From positions 1 through 15,884 of the forward strand of contig CBDHFJ010000164.1 of NCBI GenBank assembly GCA_965262315.1: DNA of 15,884 bases, given 5' to 3'. The notes below the pieces were generated by a model. That model ran no database searches, was not told where the DNA came from, and was given only the letters and a program-made list of their open reading frames with translations. This document shows positions 7,129 to 13,199 of the stretch, one piece after another. A program made the translations under genes and the position numbers. The DNA is from JBCCFK01 sp965262315. Lineage in GTDB: Bacteria > Actinomycetota > Acidimicrobiia > Acidimicrobiales > UBA8592. Position 1 is the stretch's first letter, and the number at the start of each line of letters is the position of its first letter.

Positions 7129-7511
7129 GACGTGACGTCCACTGGCTTGCAGTCACTGTCGCACGCGCCATCGGTCGGAGCGCTGGCGGTGCGATGAAGG
7201 ATCGCGTGGCTCACGGTGATGACCCCGGCGGCGTCCTCGCCCGGCGTACCGGTCACCTCGATGTCGCCGTCGACGATCAGGCTGTAGTCGCCGATGTCGT
7301 CAGGCGACCACAACAGTGAGACGGCGGGGTGGGCCGTGGCGTTGCGCGCGGTCCGGCGACCAATGCCGCAGCGGATGGTCGAACCGTCGACCTCGACGAC
7401 CACGTGGGTGGCATGGGGACGGAGGTCGTCGCCGGTGGTCAGCAGATACGCCACGGGCCCATAGCGATCGACTGCGTGGTGGAGCTCTTCGACTGGCACG
7501 GGAACACTCAT
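7125..7511 (-). CDS. Pyridoxamine 5'-phosphate oxidase-like (split-barrel) protein
   Basis: This 128-residue protein resembles small PPOX-fold flavin- or F420-binding proteins. Evidence is an N-terminal strand (VAYLLTTGDDLRPHATHV), a basic segment in the cofactor phosphate position (GRRTARNATAHPAVSLLW, residues 51-68) and a following strand (DYSLIVDGDIEVTG). The frame is open upstream to a start at 7586, but ATG 7511 is preferred: the extension is Arg/Pro-rich shadow-like sequence, and a TACGGT -10 hexamer ends 6 bases before this ATG. It overlaps the AKR start by 3 bases, so a two-gene redox operon is likely. The C-terminal CDSDCKP has two cysteines that could form a disulfide or bind metal, but this is speculative. 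Confidence 0.78.
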   Translation of the reverse strand: MSVPVPVEELHHAVDRYGPVAYLLTTGDDLRPHATHVVVEVDGSTIRCGIGRRTARNATAHPAVSLLWSPDDIGDYSLIVDGDIEVTGTPGEDAAGVITVSHAILHRTASAPTDGACDSDCKPVDVTS

Positions 7512-7517
7512 GCCTGG

Positions 7518-7523
7518 ACCGTA
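7518..7523 (-). promoter_or_regulatory. -10 hexamer TACGGT, leaderless PPOX-AKR promoter
   Basis: On the minus strand TACGGT is followed by 6 bases and ATG 7511. It matches the TAnnnT and spacing pattern of the other leaderless starts and supports choosing 7511 over 7586. Confidence 0.45.
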
Positions 7524-7535
7524 CCCGGCGGGCCG

Positions 7536-7558
7536 CACGGGGGGCGAGCGTCCCCGTG
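7536..7558. promoter_or_regulatory. Inverted repeat in the divergent PPOX / regulator region
   Basis: CACGGGG (7536-7542) and CCCCGTG (7552-7558) form a perfect 7-bp dyad around 9 bases. It would cover the -35 zone of the TACGGT promoter of the PPOX-AKR operon. The rest of the 133-base gap (7512-7644) shows no other clear signal. A binding site for the divergently encoded regulator is a natural guess. Confidence 0.4.
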
Positions 7559-7644
7559 TCGAGCGGTCGGCGCACCGGGAGGGCAATAGAACCCAATCGA
7601 CGTCGTGACCTCACCGGCGGCGTCGGCCCGCCGATGGCCGATCG

Positions 7645-8367
7645 ATGACCACCCTCGACCCGCTGGTCCCGGCCTGGGGGCCCGTCCGCCCCACCACTGC
7701 CCTGGTGGTGGCATCCGACTCGACGGAGCGCTCGACCCTCGCGTCGCTGCTGCTGGAGGGCGGCTACGACGTCGGTGTCGCCGCCGCCGACGATGCGCCG
7801 GCCCGAATCGAGCGAGATGATCCCGATCTCGTGGTGCTGTCCGTCGGAGCGTCGAATACCGCGGCGGTCGCGCTGTGTGGTCGGATCCGCGAGCTCAGTG
7901 ACGCCTACGTGGTGATGATCGGCGGCCGGGACGAGGAGTCCGACACCCTGGCCGGGCTCGCTGCCGGCGCCGACGAGTACCTCTCGGCGTCGTGTTCGAC
8001 GCGAGAGCTCATGGCGCGGGTGCACGTGCTCACCCGACGGCCGCGCCGACGGGGTCGACGTGCCGCTCGGGCACGAGCGCCGCGACGTCGCGGCGACGTG
8101 ATGCTCGACCCGTCGTCCCGACAGGTCACCGTGAACGGGCAGCGGATCCACCTCACCAAGCTCGAGTTCGATCTGCTGGCCGCCCTCACGGATCAGCCCG
8201 GAAAGGTCCTCAGCCGACGAGCGCTGCTCGACCGGGTGTGGGGCCCCGACCGGGCCGGCGACGACCACGTCGTGGACGTGCACATCGCCAACCTGCGCAA
8301 GAAGATCGACATCGGCGAGCACCGACACATCGCGACCGTCCGCGGGGTCGGCTACCGGTTGAACTGA
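7645..8367 (+). CDS. Orphan OmpR-type regulator with a phosphorylation-dead receiver
   Basis: This 240-residue protein has a receiver-like domain (about 17-130) and an OmpR/PhoB winged helix (about 150-240: LTKLEFDLLAAL, VVDVHIANLRKKI, VRGVGYRL). All key receiver positions are altered. The acidic pair is A23-S24 (LVVASDS), the phospho-acceptor is S66 (DLVVLSVGAS), the switch Thr is G93 (VVMIGGRDEE) and the Lys is A115 (DEYLSASCS). It should therefore act independently of phosphorylation, perhaps through a ligand, dimer level or partner. The interdomain linker (about 131-149) is strongly Arg-rich and may add DNA affinity. No histidine kinase is adjacent. It is divergent from the PPOX-AKR operon and convergent (4 bases) with a TetR gene. 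The start ATG 7645 lacks a clear Shine-Dalgarno. Confidence 0.9.
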   Translation: MTTLDPLVPAWGPVRPTTALVVASDSTERSTLASLLLEGGYDVGVAAADDAPARIERDDPDLVVLSVGASNTAAVALCGRIRELSDAYVVMIGGRDEESDTLAGLAAGADEYLSASCSTRELMARVHVLTRRPRRRGRRAARARAPRRRGDVMLDPSSRQVTVNGQRIHLTKLEFDLLAALTDQPGKVLSRRALLDRVWGPDRAGDDHVVDVHIANLRKKIDIGEHRHIATVRGVGYRLN

Positions 8368-8371
8368 GACG

Positions 8372-8992
8372 TCAGCGGTTGCCCGGGACGAGCTCGAGCC
8401 GGGTCCTGAGCTCGTCCAGGAGTTCGTCGATCTCGGGCCACCAGTCGAATTCGGTGTGGTTGCAGATGAGATCGACCATGCCATGGATCCATGTCCACAC
8501 CTGAACGGCGACGAACCGAGGATCGCGATCGTCGTCGAGCGCCCGCAACACGTCGGCCATCAGATCGACGAGATTGTGGAATGCGTGGACACCGGCGGGC
8601 TCCTCCCGGGGCGGCAACTCGACCCGGTTCGAGAACATGACGCGGTACTTGCCGGTGTGCTCGGTGGCGAACCGCACGTACGCCCGGCCGCTGGCCTCGA
8701 ACTGTTCGAAGACATCGTCGGACACGGTCCGTGCCTCGAGCATGGCCGCCGCGAACTCCTCGAAGCAGTGGTTCACGGCGGCCCACAGCAGATCCGCGTG
8801 GTTCTCGAAGTGCCGGTAGACGGCGGTGGGGCTGACGCCGACCTGGGCGGCAACGGCACGCACGCTGACCCTGTCGATGCTCCCGTGCCGGGCCATGAGC
8901 TCGGCTGCCGCGTCGAGCAGGTCGGTCCTGAGGCGCCCGCCCTCGCCGCGGGGGTTGCGGGCACGCGACGGCCGGCTCGTGGTCTGCGCCAT
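8372..8992 (-). CDS. TetR-family regulator, WHG-type C-terminal domain
   Basis: This 206-residue single-unit TetR repressor has its HTH at about residues 22-69 (DRVSVRAVAAQVGVSPTAVY, then RHFENHADLL). The C-terminal ligand domain has V-W-T-W-I-H-G at about 165-171, the mark of the WHG (TetR_C_33) subgroup. The frame continues upstream to 9250, but ATG 8992 is the right start: the extension is Arg/Pro-rich and overlaps the hydrolase gene, and a TAGCCT -10 hexamer lies 8 bases before this ATG. A GGTTGTCAACC palindrome lies between the -10 and -35 positions, so autorepression is likely. Its target may be the adjacent MaoC-hydrolase operon. The ligand is unknown. Confidence 0.92.
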   Translation of the reverse strand: MAQTTSRPSRARNPRGEGGRLRTDLLDAAAELMARHGSIDRVSVRAVAAQVGVSPTAVYRHFENHADLLWAAVNHCFEEFAAAMLEARTVSDDVFEQFEASGRAYVRFATEHTGKYRVMFSNRVELPPREEPAGVHAFHNLVDLMADVLRALDDDRDPRFVAVQVWTWIHGMVDLICNHTEFDWWPEIDELLDELRTRLELVPGNR

Positions 8993-9000
8993 GCGCCACG

Positions 9001-9024
9001 AGGCTACCAGAAGGGTTGACAACC
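9001..9024 (-). promoter_or_regulatory. TetR promoter with operator-like palindrome
   Basis: Minus-strand TAGCCT (9006-9001) lies 8 bases before ATG 8992. Upstream, GGTTG-T-CAACC (9024-9014) is a perfect 11-bp palindrome lying where the -10/-35 spacer would be. A repressor bound there would block RNA polymerase, which suits an autoregulated TetR gene. Confidence 0.45.
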
Positions 9025-9036
9025 GTACGTGCACGG

Positions 9037-9070
9037 GCGTTAACACCGAAGATCGCGTCAACACCGAAGA
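9037..9070. repeat. Two 16-base direct repeats, 18-base period
   Basis: GCGTTAACACCGAAGA (9037-9052) and GCGTCAACACCGAAGA (9055-9070) differ at one base. They lie between the serine-hydrolase stop and the TetR promoter. An 18-base period is close to two helical turns, so two protein units could bind the same face. Only two copies are present and there is no array. Confidence 0.6.
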
Positions 9071-9075
9071 CGGCC

Positions 9076-10122
9076 TCAGCGCAGTTCGGCCAGGATCTCC
9101 CCGAGCCACCCGTCCACATGGGGCGCCTTCTCGATGGGTGTCTTGCCGAGGCGGACCACGACGGCATCGGACGAGGGGTCGACCAGGATGCGTTGGGTCT
9201 CGTATCCCTGGCAGGCGAACACGTCGGCCTCGGGGTCCCAGATCCACCAATGGGCGCCGTAGACGTTGCCCTCATCGTCTGCCGCCCGGGGCGTACGTGC
9301 GTAGTCCACCCACCCCTCGGGCAACAGTCTGGTGCCGTCCCACACGCCGTCCCGCAGGTACAGATGACCGAACTTGGCGAAGTCTCGAGCGGTGGCGTGC
9401 AGGAACGACGACCCCACCCACGTACCGGCGTCGTCGAAGGTCAGGCGAGCCGAACGCATGCCGAGTGGGTCGAGCAACTGCGACCGCATCCAGCGCTCGA
9501 AGTCGTCGCCGGCGCCCACCAGGTCGGCGAGGATCCGACAGATCACGTTGGTGGTACCCGACGAGTAGTTGAACACCTCGTCGGGTGCCGCAACCGCAGG
9601 AAGCGCAGCCGTGTAGGCGGCCATGTCGCCATTCCCCTCCCCGAACAGCATGTCGATGCAGTGGCTGACCTCGTCATCCACGTAGTCCTCGACGAACAGC
9701 GTGCCGCCGGCCATCCGGAGCAGCTGGTCGAGGGTGATCGCCGCCCTGGGATCACCGGGACCGGACCACTCGGGCACCGGCGCCGGCTCGTGGATGTCGA
9801 CCAGGCCGTCGCGAACCGCGACACCGACCAACGCCTGGGCGATGCTCTTGGCCATCGACCAGGAGATGAGTGGCTCCTCGGCAGACGCGGTGGGCCCGTA
9901 CCGTTCGAGCACCAGCCGTCCGCCCTGGGTGACCACGAGAGCCAACGACATGCCCCACGGCCCGTCGTCGGCGGCGTCGAACGCTTCGTCTGCCAGCGAC
10001 ACGAGTCGAGGCGACGCGGCACCGGGAGCCGACGGCCAGTCGTCGGTGGGCCATGACACTCCGGCGGCCTGCGCCCGCAGCGGGGTGGCGACCGGTGACG
10101 AGGGTTGGGGGTGAACCGGCAC
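9076..10122 (-). CDS. Serine hydrolase, class C beta-lactamase / NylB-like fold
   Basis: This 348-residue protein belongs to the penicillin-recognising serine hydrolases. The nucleophile motif is S89-M-A-K92 (ISWSMAKS). The second motif is Y186-S-S-G (FNYSSGTTN), as in 6-aminohexanoate-dimer hydrolase-like and esterase members. Late segments FAKFGHLYLRDGVWDG and CQGYETQ follow family order; the latter sits where KTG or HxG is found in true beta-lactamases, so an esterase or amidase role is more likely than antibiotic resistance. No signal peptide is visible and the N-terminus is Pro-rich, so it is probably cytosolic. GTG 10122 is the longest start and lies 6 bases after the MaoC stop without a good Shine-Dalgarno, so the exact start is uncertain. 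It is likely co-transcribed with MaoC. Confidence 0.87.
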   Translation of the reverse strand: MPVHPQPSSPVATPLRAQAAGVSWPTDDWPSAPGAASPRLVSLADEAFDAADDGPWGMSLALVVTQGGRLVLERYGPTASAEEPLISWSMAKSIAQALVGVAVRDGLVDIHEPAPVPEWSGPGDPRAAITLDQLLRMAGGTLFVEDYVDDEVSHCIDMLFGEGNGDMAAYTAALPAVAAPDEVFNYSSGTTNVICRILADLVGAGDDFERWMRSQLLDPLGMRSARLTFDDAGTWVGSSFLHATARDFAKFGHLYLRDGVWDGTRLLPEGWVDYARTPRAADDEGNVYGAHWWIWDPEADVFACQGYETQRILVDPSSDAVVVRLGKTPIEKAPHVDGWLGEILAELR

Positions 10123-10128
10123 GGGGGC

Positions 10129-10599
10129 TCAGGCGAAGACGGTGCGGCCGATCCATTCGGCGATCAGCGCCGGCTTGTCCTGACCCTCGATCTCCACCGT
10201 CATCAGGCGGGTCTGGTCGACCGCGTTGCCCTTGAGCTCCACCCCCACGGTCTGCGCCGTTGCGCGGACCCGGGCCCCGGCCGGGACCGGGTTGATGAAA
10301 CGGACCTTGTTCATGCCGTAGTTGACGCCCATCAGCACACCGTCGAGCTTCAGATCGGCCGGGATGGTGGTCGACAGGTGCACGAGCATCGACAACGTGA
10401 GGAACCCGTGGGCGATGGGCCCACCGAACGGGGTCTGCGCGGCGCGCTCGGGGTCGATGTGGATGAACTGGTGGTCCAGGGTGGCGTCGGCGAAGTCGTT
10501 GATCCGCTGCTGGTCGATCTCGAACCAGTCGCCGGCCACCGGATCCTCGCCGATCTTGGCGGACATCGCGTCGTAGGCCTGCTGTGCGTTCTCACTCAT
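10129..10599 (-). CDS. MaoC-type (R)-specific enoyl-CoA hydratase
   Basis: This 156-residue hot-dog-fold protein has the hydratase-2 motif ATLDHQFIHID, with D42 and H47 in the catalytic positions, followed by TPFGGPIAHGFLTLSML. The region after that (GVNYGMNKVRFINPVPAGARV) is typical of NodN/MaoC-like hydratases. It probably hydrates an enoyl-CoA to the (R)-3-hydroxyacyl-CoA in the cytosol. ATG 10599 is set by a CAGGAG Shine-Dalgarno 7 bases upstream; the longer frame to 10788 is rejected because it overlaps the divergent PIG-L gene and is Arg/Pro-rich. It is the first gene of a two-gene operon with the serine hydrolase. The window also holds a crotonase, so both hydratase types are present. 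Confidence 0.9.
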   Translation of the reverse strand: MSENAQQAYDAMSAKIGEDPVAGDWFEIDQQRINDFADATLDHQFIHIDPERAAQTPFGGPIAHGFLTLSMLVHLSTTIPADLKLDGVLMGVNYGMNKVRFINPVPAGARVRATAQTVGVELKGNAVDQTRLMTVEIEGQDKPALIAEWIGRTVFA

Positions 10600-10631
10600 C
10601 TGGACACTCCTGTCGTTCGCTGGCAGCGGGG

Positions 10632-10637
10632 ATGGTA
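10632..10637 (-). promoter_or_regulatory. Possible -10 hexamer TACCAT for MaoC
   Basis: Minus-strand TACCAT would start a transcript near 10625, giving a leader of about 26 bases that contains the CAGGAG Shine-Dalgarno. No good -35 is seen. This is weak, from pattern only. Confidence 0.28.
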
Positions 10638-10689
10638 CTTGCTCGGCGTCGGGTGGCCTTCCTGGGTCCGGGGATCGGACGGGCCCCAC

Positions 10690-10695
10690 TAGTCT
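10690..10695 (+). promoter_or_regulatory. -10 hexamer TAGTCT, leaderless PIG-L promoter
   Basis: TAGTCT ends 7 bases before GTG 10703, and no Shine-Dalgarno precedes the GTG. It is the same hexamer as in the MBL promoter. Confidence 0.48.
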
Positions 10696-10702
10696 CGGAA
10701 CG

Positions 10703-11431
10703 GTGAGCGCTGCGTTCCTGGACCTGACCGACCCGCCGGCACGTGTGCTGGTGGTGGTGGCCCACCCCGACGACATCGACTTCGGCACCGCCGGGACCGC
10801 GGCGCGGCTGACCGATGCGGGGAGTCATGTCATGTACTGCCTGCTGACCTCGGGGGAGGCCGGCATCCCCGAGGACATGGATCGCGAGGAGCTGCGGGCC
10901 ACGCGAGTCGCCGAGCAGACTGCCGCCGCGGCGGCAGTCGGGGTGACCGAGCTGCACTTCCTCGGTCTGCCGGACGGCCGGCTGGAGGCCAACGTCGAAC
11001 TGCGCGGTCACATCAGTCGCATCATCCGCCAGACCCGTCCCGACCTCATCATCACCCAGTCCCCCCACCGGTCCTGGGACAGCATCTACCGAGCCCATCC
11101 GGATCATCTGGCGGCGGGCGAGGCCACGATTGCGGCGGTGTACCCGGACGCGCGCAACCCGCACGCACATCCGGAACTCCTCGAGGAGGGCCTGGAACCG
11201 CACACCGTCCCCGAGGTGTGGGTCACCGGGCTCGAACCGGTCGATGTGTTCATCGACATCACCGATGCCATCGAACGCAAGAGCCGCGCCCTCGCCTGCC
11301 ACGTGAGCCAGGTCTCGGAACGGTTCGACGTCGACGACCTGCTCCGGAGCTGGGGCACCGACACCTCGAAGCGCAACGGCCTGCCCGAGGACCGCATGAC
11401 CGAGGCGTTCCGACGAATCGCGACCGCCTGA
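10703..11431 (+). CDS. PIG-L / LmbE-family deacetylase
   Basis: This 242-residue zinc-dependent deacetylase has the family motif A-H-P-D-D (H21, D24) near the N-terminus and a second block AHPDH (H132-H135). H21, D24 and H135 are the expected metal ligands. The family includes MshB (mycothiol biosynthesis), Mca (mycothiol-conjugate amidase) and sugar N-deacetylases. Length is slightly short for MshB or Mca (usually near 290-300), so a generic N-acyl deacetylase is safer. GTG 10703 is supported by a TAGTCT hexamer 7 bases upstream. It lies 45 bases before a DinB-fold gene in the same direction; mycothiol chemistry could link them, but this is inference. Confidence 0.9.
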   Translation: MSAAFLDLTDPPARVLVVVAHPDDIDFGTAGTAARLTDAGSHVMYCLLTSGEAGIPEDMDREELRATRVAEQTAAAAAVGVTELHFLGLPDGRLEANVELRGHISRIIRQTRPDLIITQSPHRSWDSIYRAHPDHLAAGEATIAAVYPDARNPHAHPELLEEGLEPHTVPEVWVTGLEPVDVFIDITDAIERKSRALACHVSQVSERFDVDDLLRSWGTDTSKRNGLPEDRMTEAFRRIATA

Positions 11432-11476
11432 ACCACGTCACCGCACGGCGTCGGGCCGCCATGGCAGGATGAGGAC

Positions 11477-12082
11477 GTGAGCGAACCCCGACCAGACACC
11501 CTCCGCATCCTCGATCTGGCCCAGACCACGGCCGCGGCCGTCATCGCCCGGGTCGACCAGGACGACCTCGAGCGGCCGACGCCGTGCGACGAGTGGAGCG
11601 TCCGGAACGTCATCGACAAGATGACCGCCTCCACGATGGTCTTCACCTCGTTCGGTCTGCGCGAACCCGCCGACCCCACGCTCGACCTGGTCCACCCCCG
11701 TGACGTGATCGGCGAGGACCCCCTCGGTGCGTACCAGGAGGCAGCGAGCGCCTGTCGAGCGGCGTGGCGGCGACCGGGCGCGTTGGAGGGGATGGCTCCG
11801 TCGACGATCGGCGAGGCCAAGGCCCGCGCCGTGCTCAACGCACGGATCTTCGACACCACCATCCTCACCTGGGACGTGGCCACCGCCTGCGGCGTCCCCC
11901 ACGGGATCGACGACGAGCTGGCCTCGTACGTGTTGCGGGTGGCGCGCGCCCTGGTGCCGGCAGTTCGCTCGCACAACGAGGCGCGGTACAAGCCGCCGGT
12001 GGAACTCGACGACGACGTGCCGGTGGTCGAGCGCCTGATCGCCGCGACCGGCCGTGACCTGGCCTGGCAGCCGCCTGACTGA
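11477..12082 (+). CDS. DinB / mycothiol-dependent maleylpyruvate isomerase-like (TIGR03086-like) protein, metal ligands lost
   Basis: This 201-residue protein has the start of the TIGR03086/MMI-N type: a helix, then TPCDEWSVRNVIDKM (35-49), and later FDTTILTWDVATACG (125-139). In the family these two blocks normally read TPC-W-VR-L--H and L-H-WDLA, supplying histidines for a metal. Here the positions are K48 and about L130, so the metal site appears lost. The role may be structural or binding rather than catalytic. GTG 11477 has AGGATGAGGA just upstream and a CAGGAT hexamer 6 bases away, so either Shine-Dalgarno or leaderless initiation is possible. It may be co-transcribed with PIG-L. I cannot name a substrate. 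Confidence 0.75.
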   Translation: MSEPRPDTLRILDLAQTTAAAVIARVDQDDLERPTPCDEWSVRNVIDKMTASTMVFTSFGLREPADPTLDLVHPRDVIGEDPLGAYQEAASACRAAWRRPGALEGMAPSTIGEAKARAVLNARIFDTTILTWDVATACGVPHGIDDELASYVLRVARALVPAVRSHNEARYKPPVELDDDVPVVERLIAATGRDLAWQPPD

Positions 12083-12083
12083 C

Positions 12084-12107
12084 ACCGAGGGCGATGGGCG
12101 CCTCGGT
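12084..12107 (+). terminator. Hairpin just after the DinB-fold gene
   Basis: ACCGAGG (12084-12090) and CCTCGGT (12101-12107) form a 7-bp stem with a 10-base loop. It starts one base after the stop codon. No T-tract follows. Confidence 0.45.
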
Positions 12108-12201
12108 CACCGCACGTGAGCCCAGTCCGGGCCGGATGACCCACGTTCAACCGCTCCCCGTCTCGACCGCGCCACCGTGGGCGGCGGGAGTGGAGAAACA
12201 A

Positions 12202-12237
12202 GGGAGCGGCGCAGCCGGGCGGCGCTGCGCCGCTCCC
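12202..12237. terminator. Strong 14-bp GC-rich hairpin
   Basis: GGGAGCGGCGCAGC (12202-12215) and GCTGCGCCGCTCCC (12224-12237) pair perfectly around 8 bases. On the minus strand the stem is followed by TGTTTCTCC, a weak T-rich tail. It is placed to stop transcripts from both convergent sides. Confidence 0.6.
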
Positions 12238-12377
12238 CTGGAAAATGTCAGCAGACTCCCTGGCCGGAAGCAAAACCCCTTGCCCCGGAATCGCCCCAGA
12301 AGCCGGGCGTCACGGGCCGATCGGCGGCACGATGTTGCTGTTGTGGCTGGTCAGGTCACTTTTTTCCTGCCACCTCG

Positions 12378-12386
12378 TTATCCACA
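12378..12386 (+). promoter_or_regulatory. Perfect DnaA-box consensus TTATCCACA
   Basis: TTATCCACA matches the DnaA box consensus (TTATNCACA) exactly and lies in the AT-rich core of the intergenic region. It is a single copy, with no dnaA or dnaN nearby, so this is not an origin. It could be a DnaA-titration or regulatory site, or chance. Confidence 0.4.
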
Positions 12387-12436
12387 AGAATTTTCCGAAA
12401 AGTTGCCATCGGTGGGCAAAATCACCCAACGCGCGC

Positions 12437-12465
12437 AGATCTCGGTCGTTTGCCCTATGAGATCT
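12437..12465. repeat. Inverted repeat AGATCTC / GAGATCT
   Basis: AGATCTC (12437-12443) and GAGATCT (12459-12465) form a perfect 7-bp stem with a 15-base loop. An outer CGC/GCG and CCCA/TGGG pairing could extend it with bulges. Confidence 0.4.
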
Positions 12466-12479
12466 CTCCCTGCGTGGGC

Positions 12480-12529
12480 CCTGCAGCTACTCGTAGTGAG
12501 AAAGCAGCAGGCTGCCCGGGTTCCCCCGG
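12480..12529 (-). terminator. Two adjacent hairpins after the response-regulator gene
   Basis: Reading on the minus strand just after the stop at 12533, CCGGG/CCCGG closes a 4-base loop (12529-12516). A second stem follows (12511-12504 with 12487-12480, one A·A mismatch) with a 16-base loop. Together they are a plausible terminator for the kinase-regulator operon, though the T-run between them (CTTTCTC) is short. Confidence 0.4.
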
Positions 12530-12532
12530 TGC

Positions 12533-13174
12533 TCAGACGATGCGCCGATCGTTGGCCCAGCGCGTCAGCTCATGGCGATTGCTGAGCTGGAGCTTGCGCA
12601 ACACCGATGACGCGTGGGACTCGACGGTCTTGATCGAGATCGACAGCCGTCGGCCGATCTCCTTGTAGGCGTAGCCCCGGGCCAGGAGTCGCAGCACCTC
12701 CTGCTCCCTGGTCGTGAGCTGATCGAATTCGCTGTCGACCTGCGCGGTGGGGATGTCGCCGGCGAAGGCGTCCAGCACGAACCCCGCGAGTCGGGGCGAG
12801 AACACGGCGTCGCCGCCCGCGACCCGCTGAATGGCGGCGATGAGCTCGTCGGCCGAGATCGCCTTGGTCACGTACCCGCGTGCACCAGCCCTGATCACTG
12901 CGATCACGTCCTCTGCTGCGTCGCTCACCGACAACGCCAGAAACGTGGTCTCGACGTCCGCCGCCCGGACGCCGGCGATGACCGCCGGTGCGTTGCCTCC
13001 CGGAAGATGGACATCGCACAGCACGACGTCGGGCCGGGTCCCGACGATGACATCGATCGCACCCTCGACGTCGTCGGCCTCGCCGACGACGTCGACCGCC
13101 TCGGCGATCTCGGCCTTGACCCCCGCACGTACCAGCGCGTGGTCGTCGACCACCACGACCCGTGTCAGCCCCAT
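12533..13174 (-). CDS. NarL/LuxR-type response regulator
   Basis: This 213-residue protein has an intact receiver: acidic pair D10-D11 (VVVVDDH), phospho-acceptor D54 (VVLCDVHLPGG), S82 and K104 (GYVTKAI). The C-terminal GerE/LuxR helix-turn-helix is at about 152-208 (LTTREQEVLRLLARG, then KEIGRRLSISIKTVESH). It should be phosphorylated by the kinase encoded just upstream; the gap is 25 bases. GAGGAGGGG before ATG 13174 is a good Shine-Dalgarno and fixes the start. By family and context it resembles the LiaR/VraR-like regulators paired with PspC-domain kinases, which act in envelope-stress responses. Its likely targets include the divergent PspC/LiaF-like gene. Confidence 0.93.
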   Translation of the reverse strand: MGLTRVVVVDDHALVRAGVKAEIAEAVDVVGEADDVEGAIDVIVGTRPDVVLCDVHLPGGNAPAVIAGVRAADVETTFLALSVSDAAEDVIAVIRAGARGYVTKAISADELIAAIQRVAGGDAVFSPRLAGFVLDAFAGDIPTAQVDSEFDQLTTREQEVLRLLARGYAYKEIGRRLSISIKTVESHASSVLRKLQLSNRHELTRWANDRRIV

Positions 13175-13199
13175 CGAACCCCTCCTCGTCGCTCGCGGC

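Larger units (their letters stand above)
12108..12532. other. Noncoding, structured intergenic region with an AT-rich core
   Basis: No convincing gene is present between the convergent DinB-fold gene and response-regulator gene; the open frames across it look like stop-poor GC-rich DNA and are shared by several frames. By direct count, 12351-12430 is 37 of 80 G+C (46%), far below the flanking coding DNA. The region holds a strong 14-bp hairpin (12202-12237), a six-T run (12360-12365), a perfect DnaA box (12378-12386), an imperfect palindrome TTTTCCGAAAA (12391-12401) and three more hairpins toward the right (12437-12465, 12480-12511, 12516-12529). It may be an extended terminator region, a small RNA locus or a protein-binding site. 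I recognise no known RNA family. Confidence 0.5.

Noticed and set aside
9037..9070. CRISPR-like repeats
   Set aside because: There are only two copies with a 2-base gap between them, no spacers and no cas genes.
9076..10122. Antibiotic-resistance beta-lactamase
   Set aside because: The second motif is YSSG and the third is not KTG, there is no export signal, and the context is metabolic.
12378..12386. Chromosomal origin at the DnaA box
   Set aside because: There is only one box, no cluster of boxes, and no dnaA, dnaN, recF or gyr genes nearby.
12486..12515. Signal-recognition-particle RNA-like GAAAGCAGC segment
   Set aside because: The conserved SRP apical loop and its pairing partners are not present around it.
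12094..12668. Plus-strand frames across the intergenic gap as small genes
   Set aside because: They have no Shine-Dalgarno or domain, run into the antisense of the response regulator, and two frames are open at once, as expected from chance.
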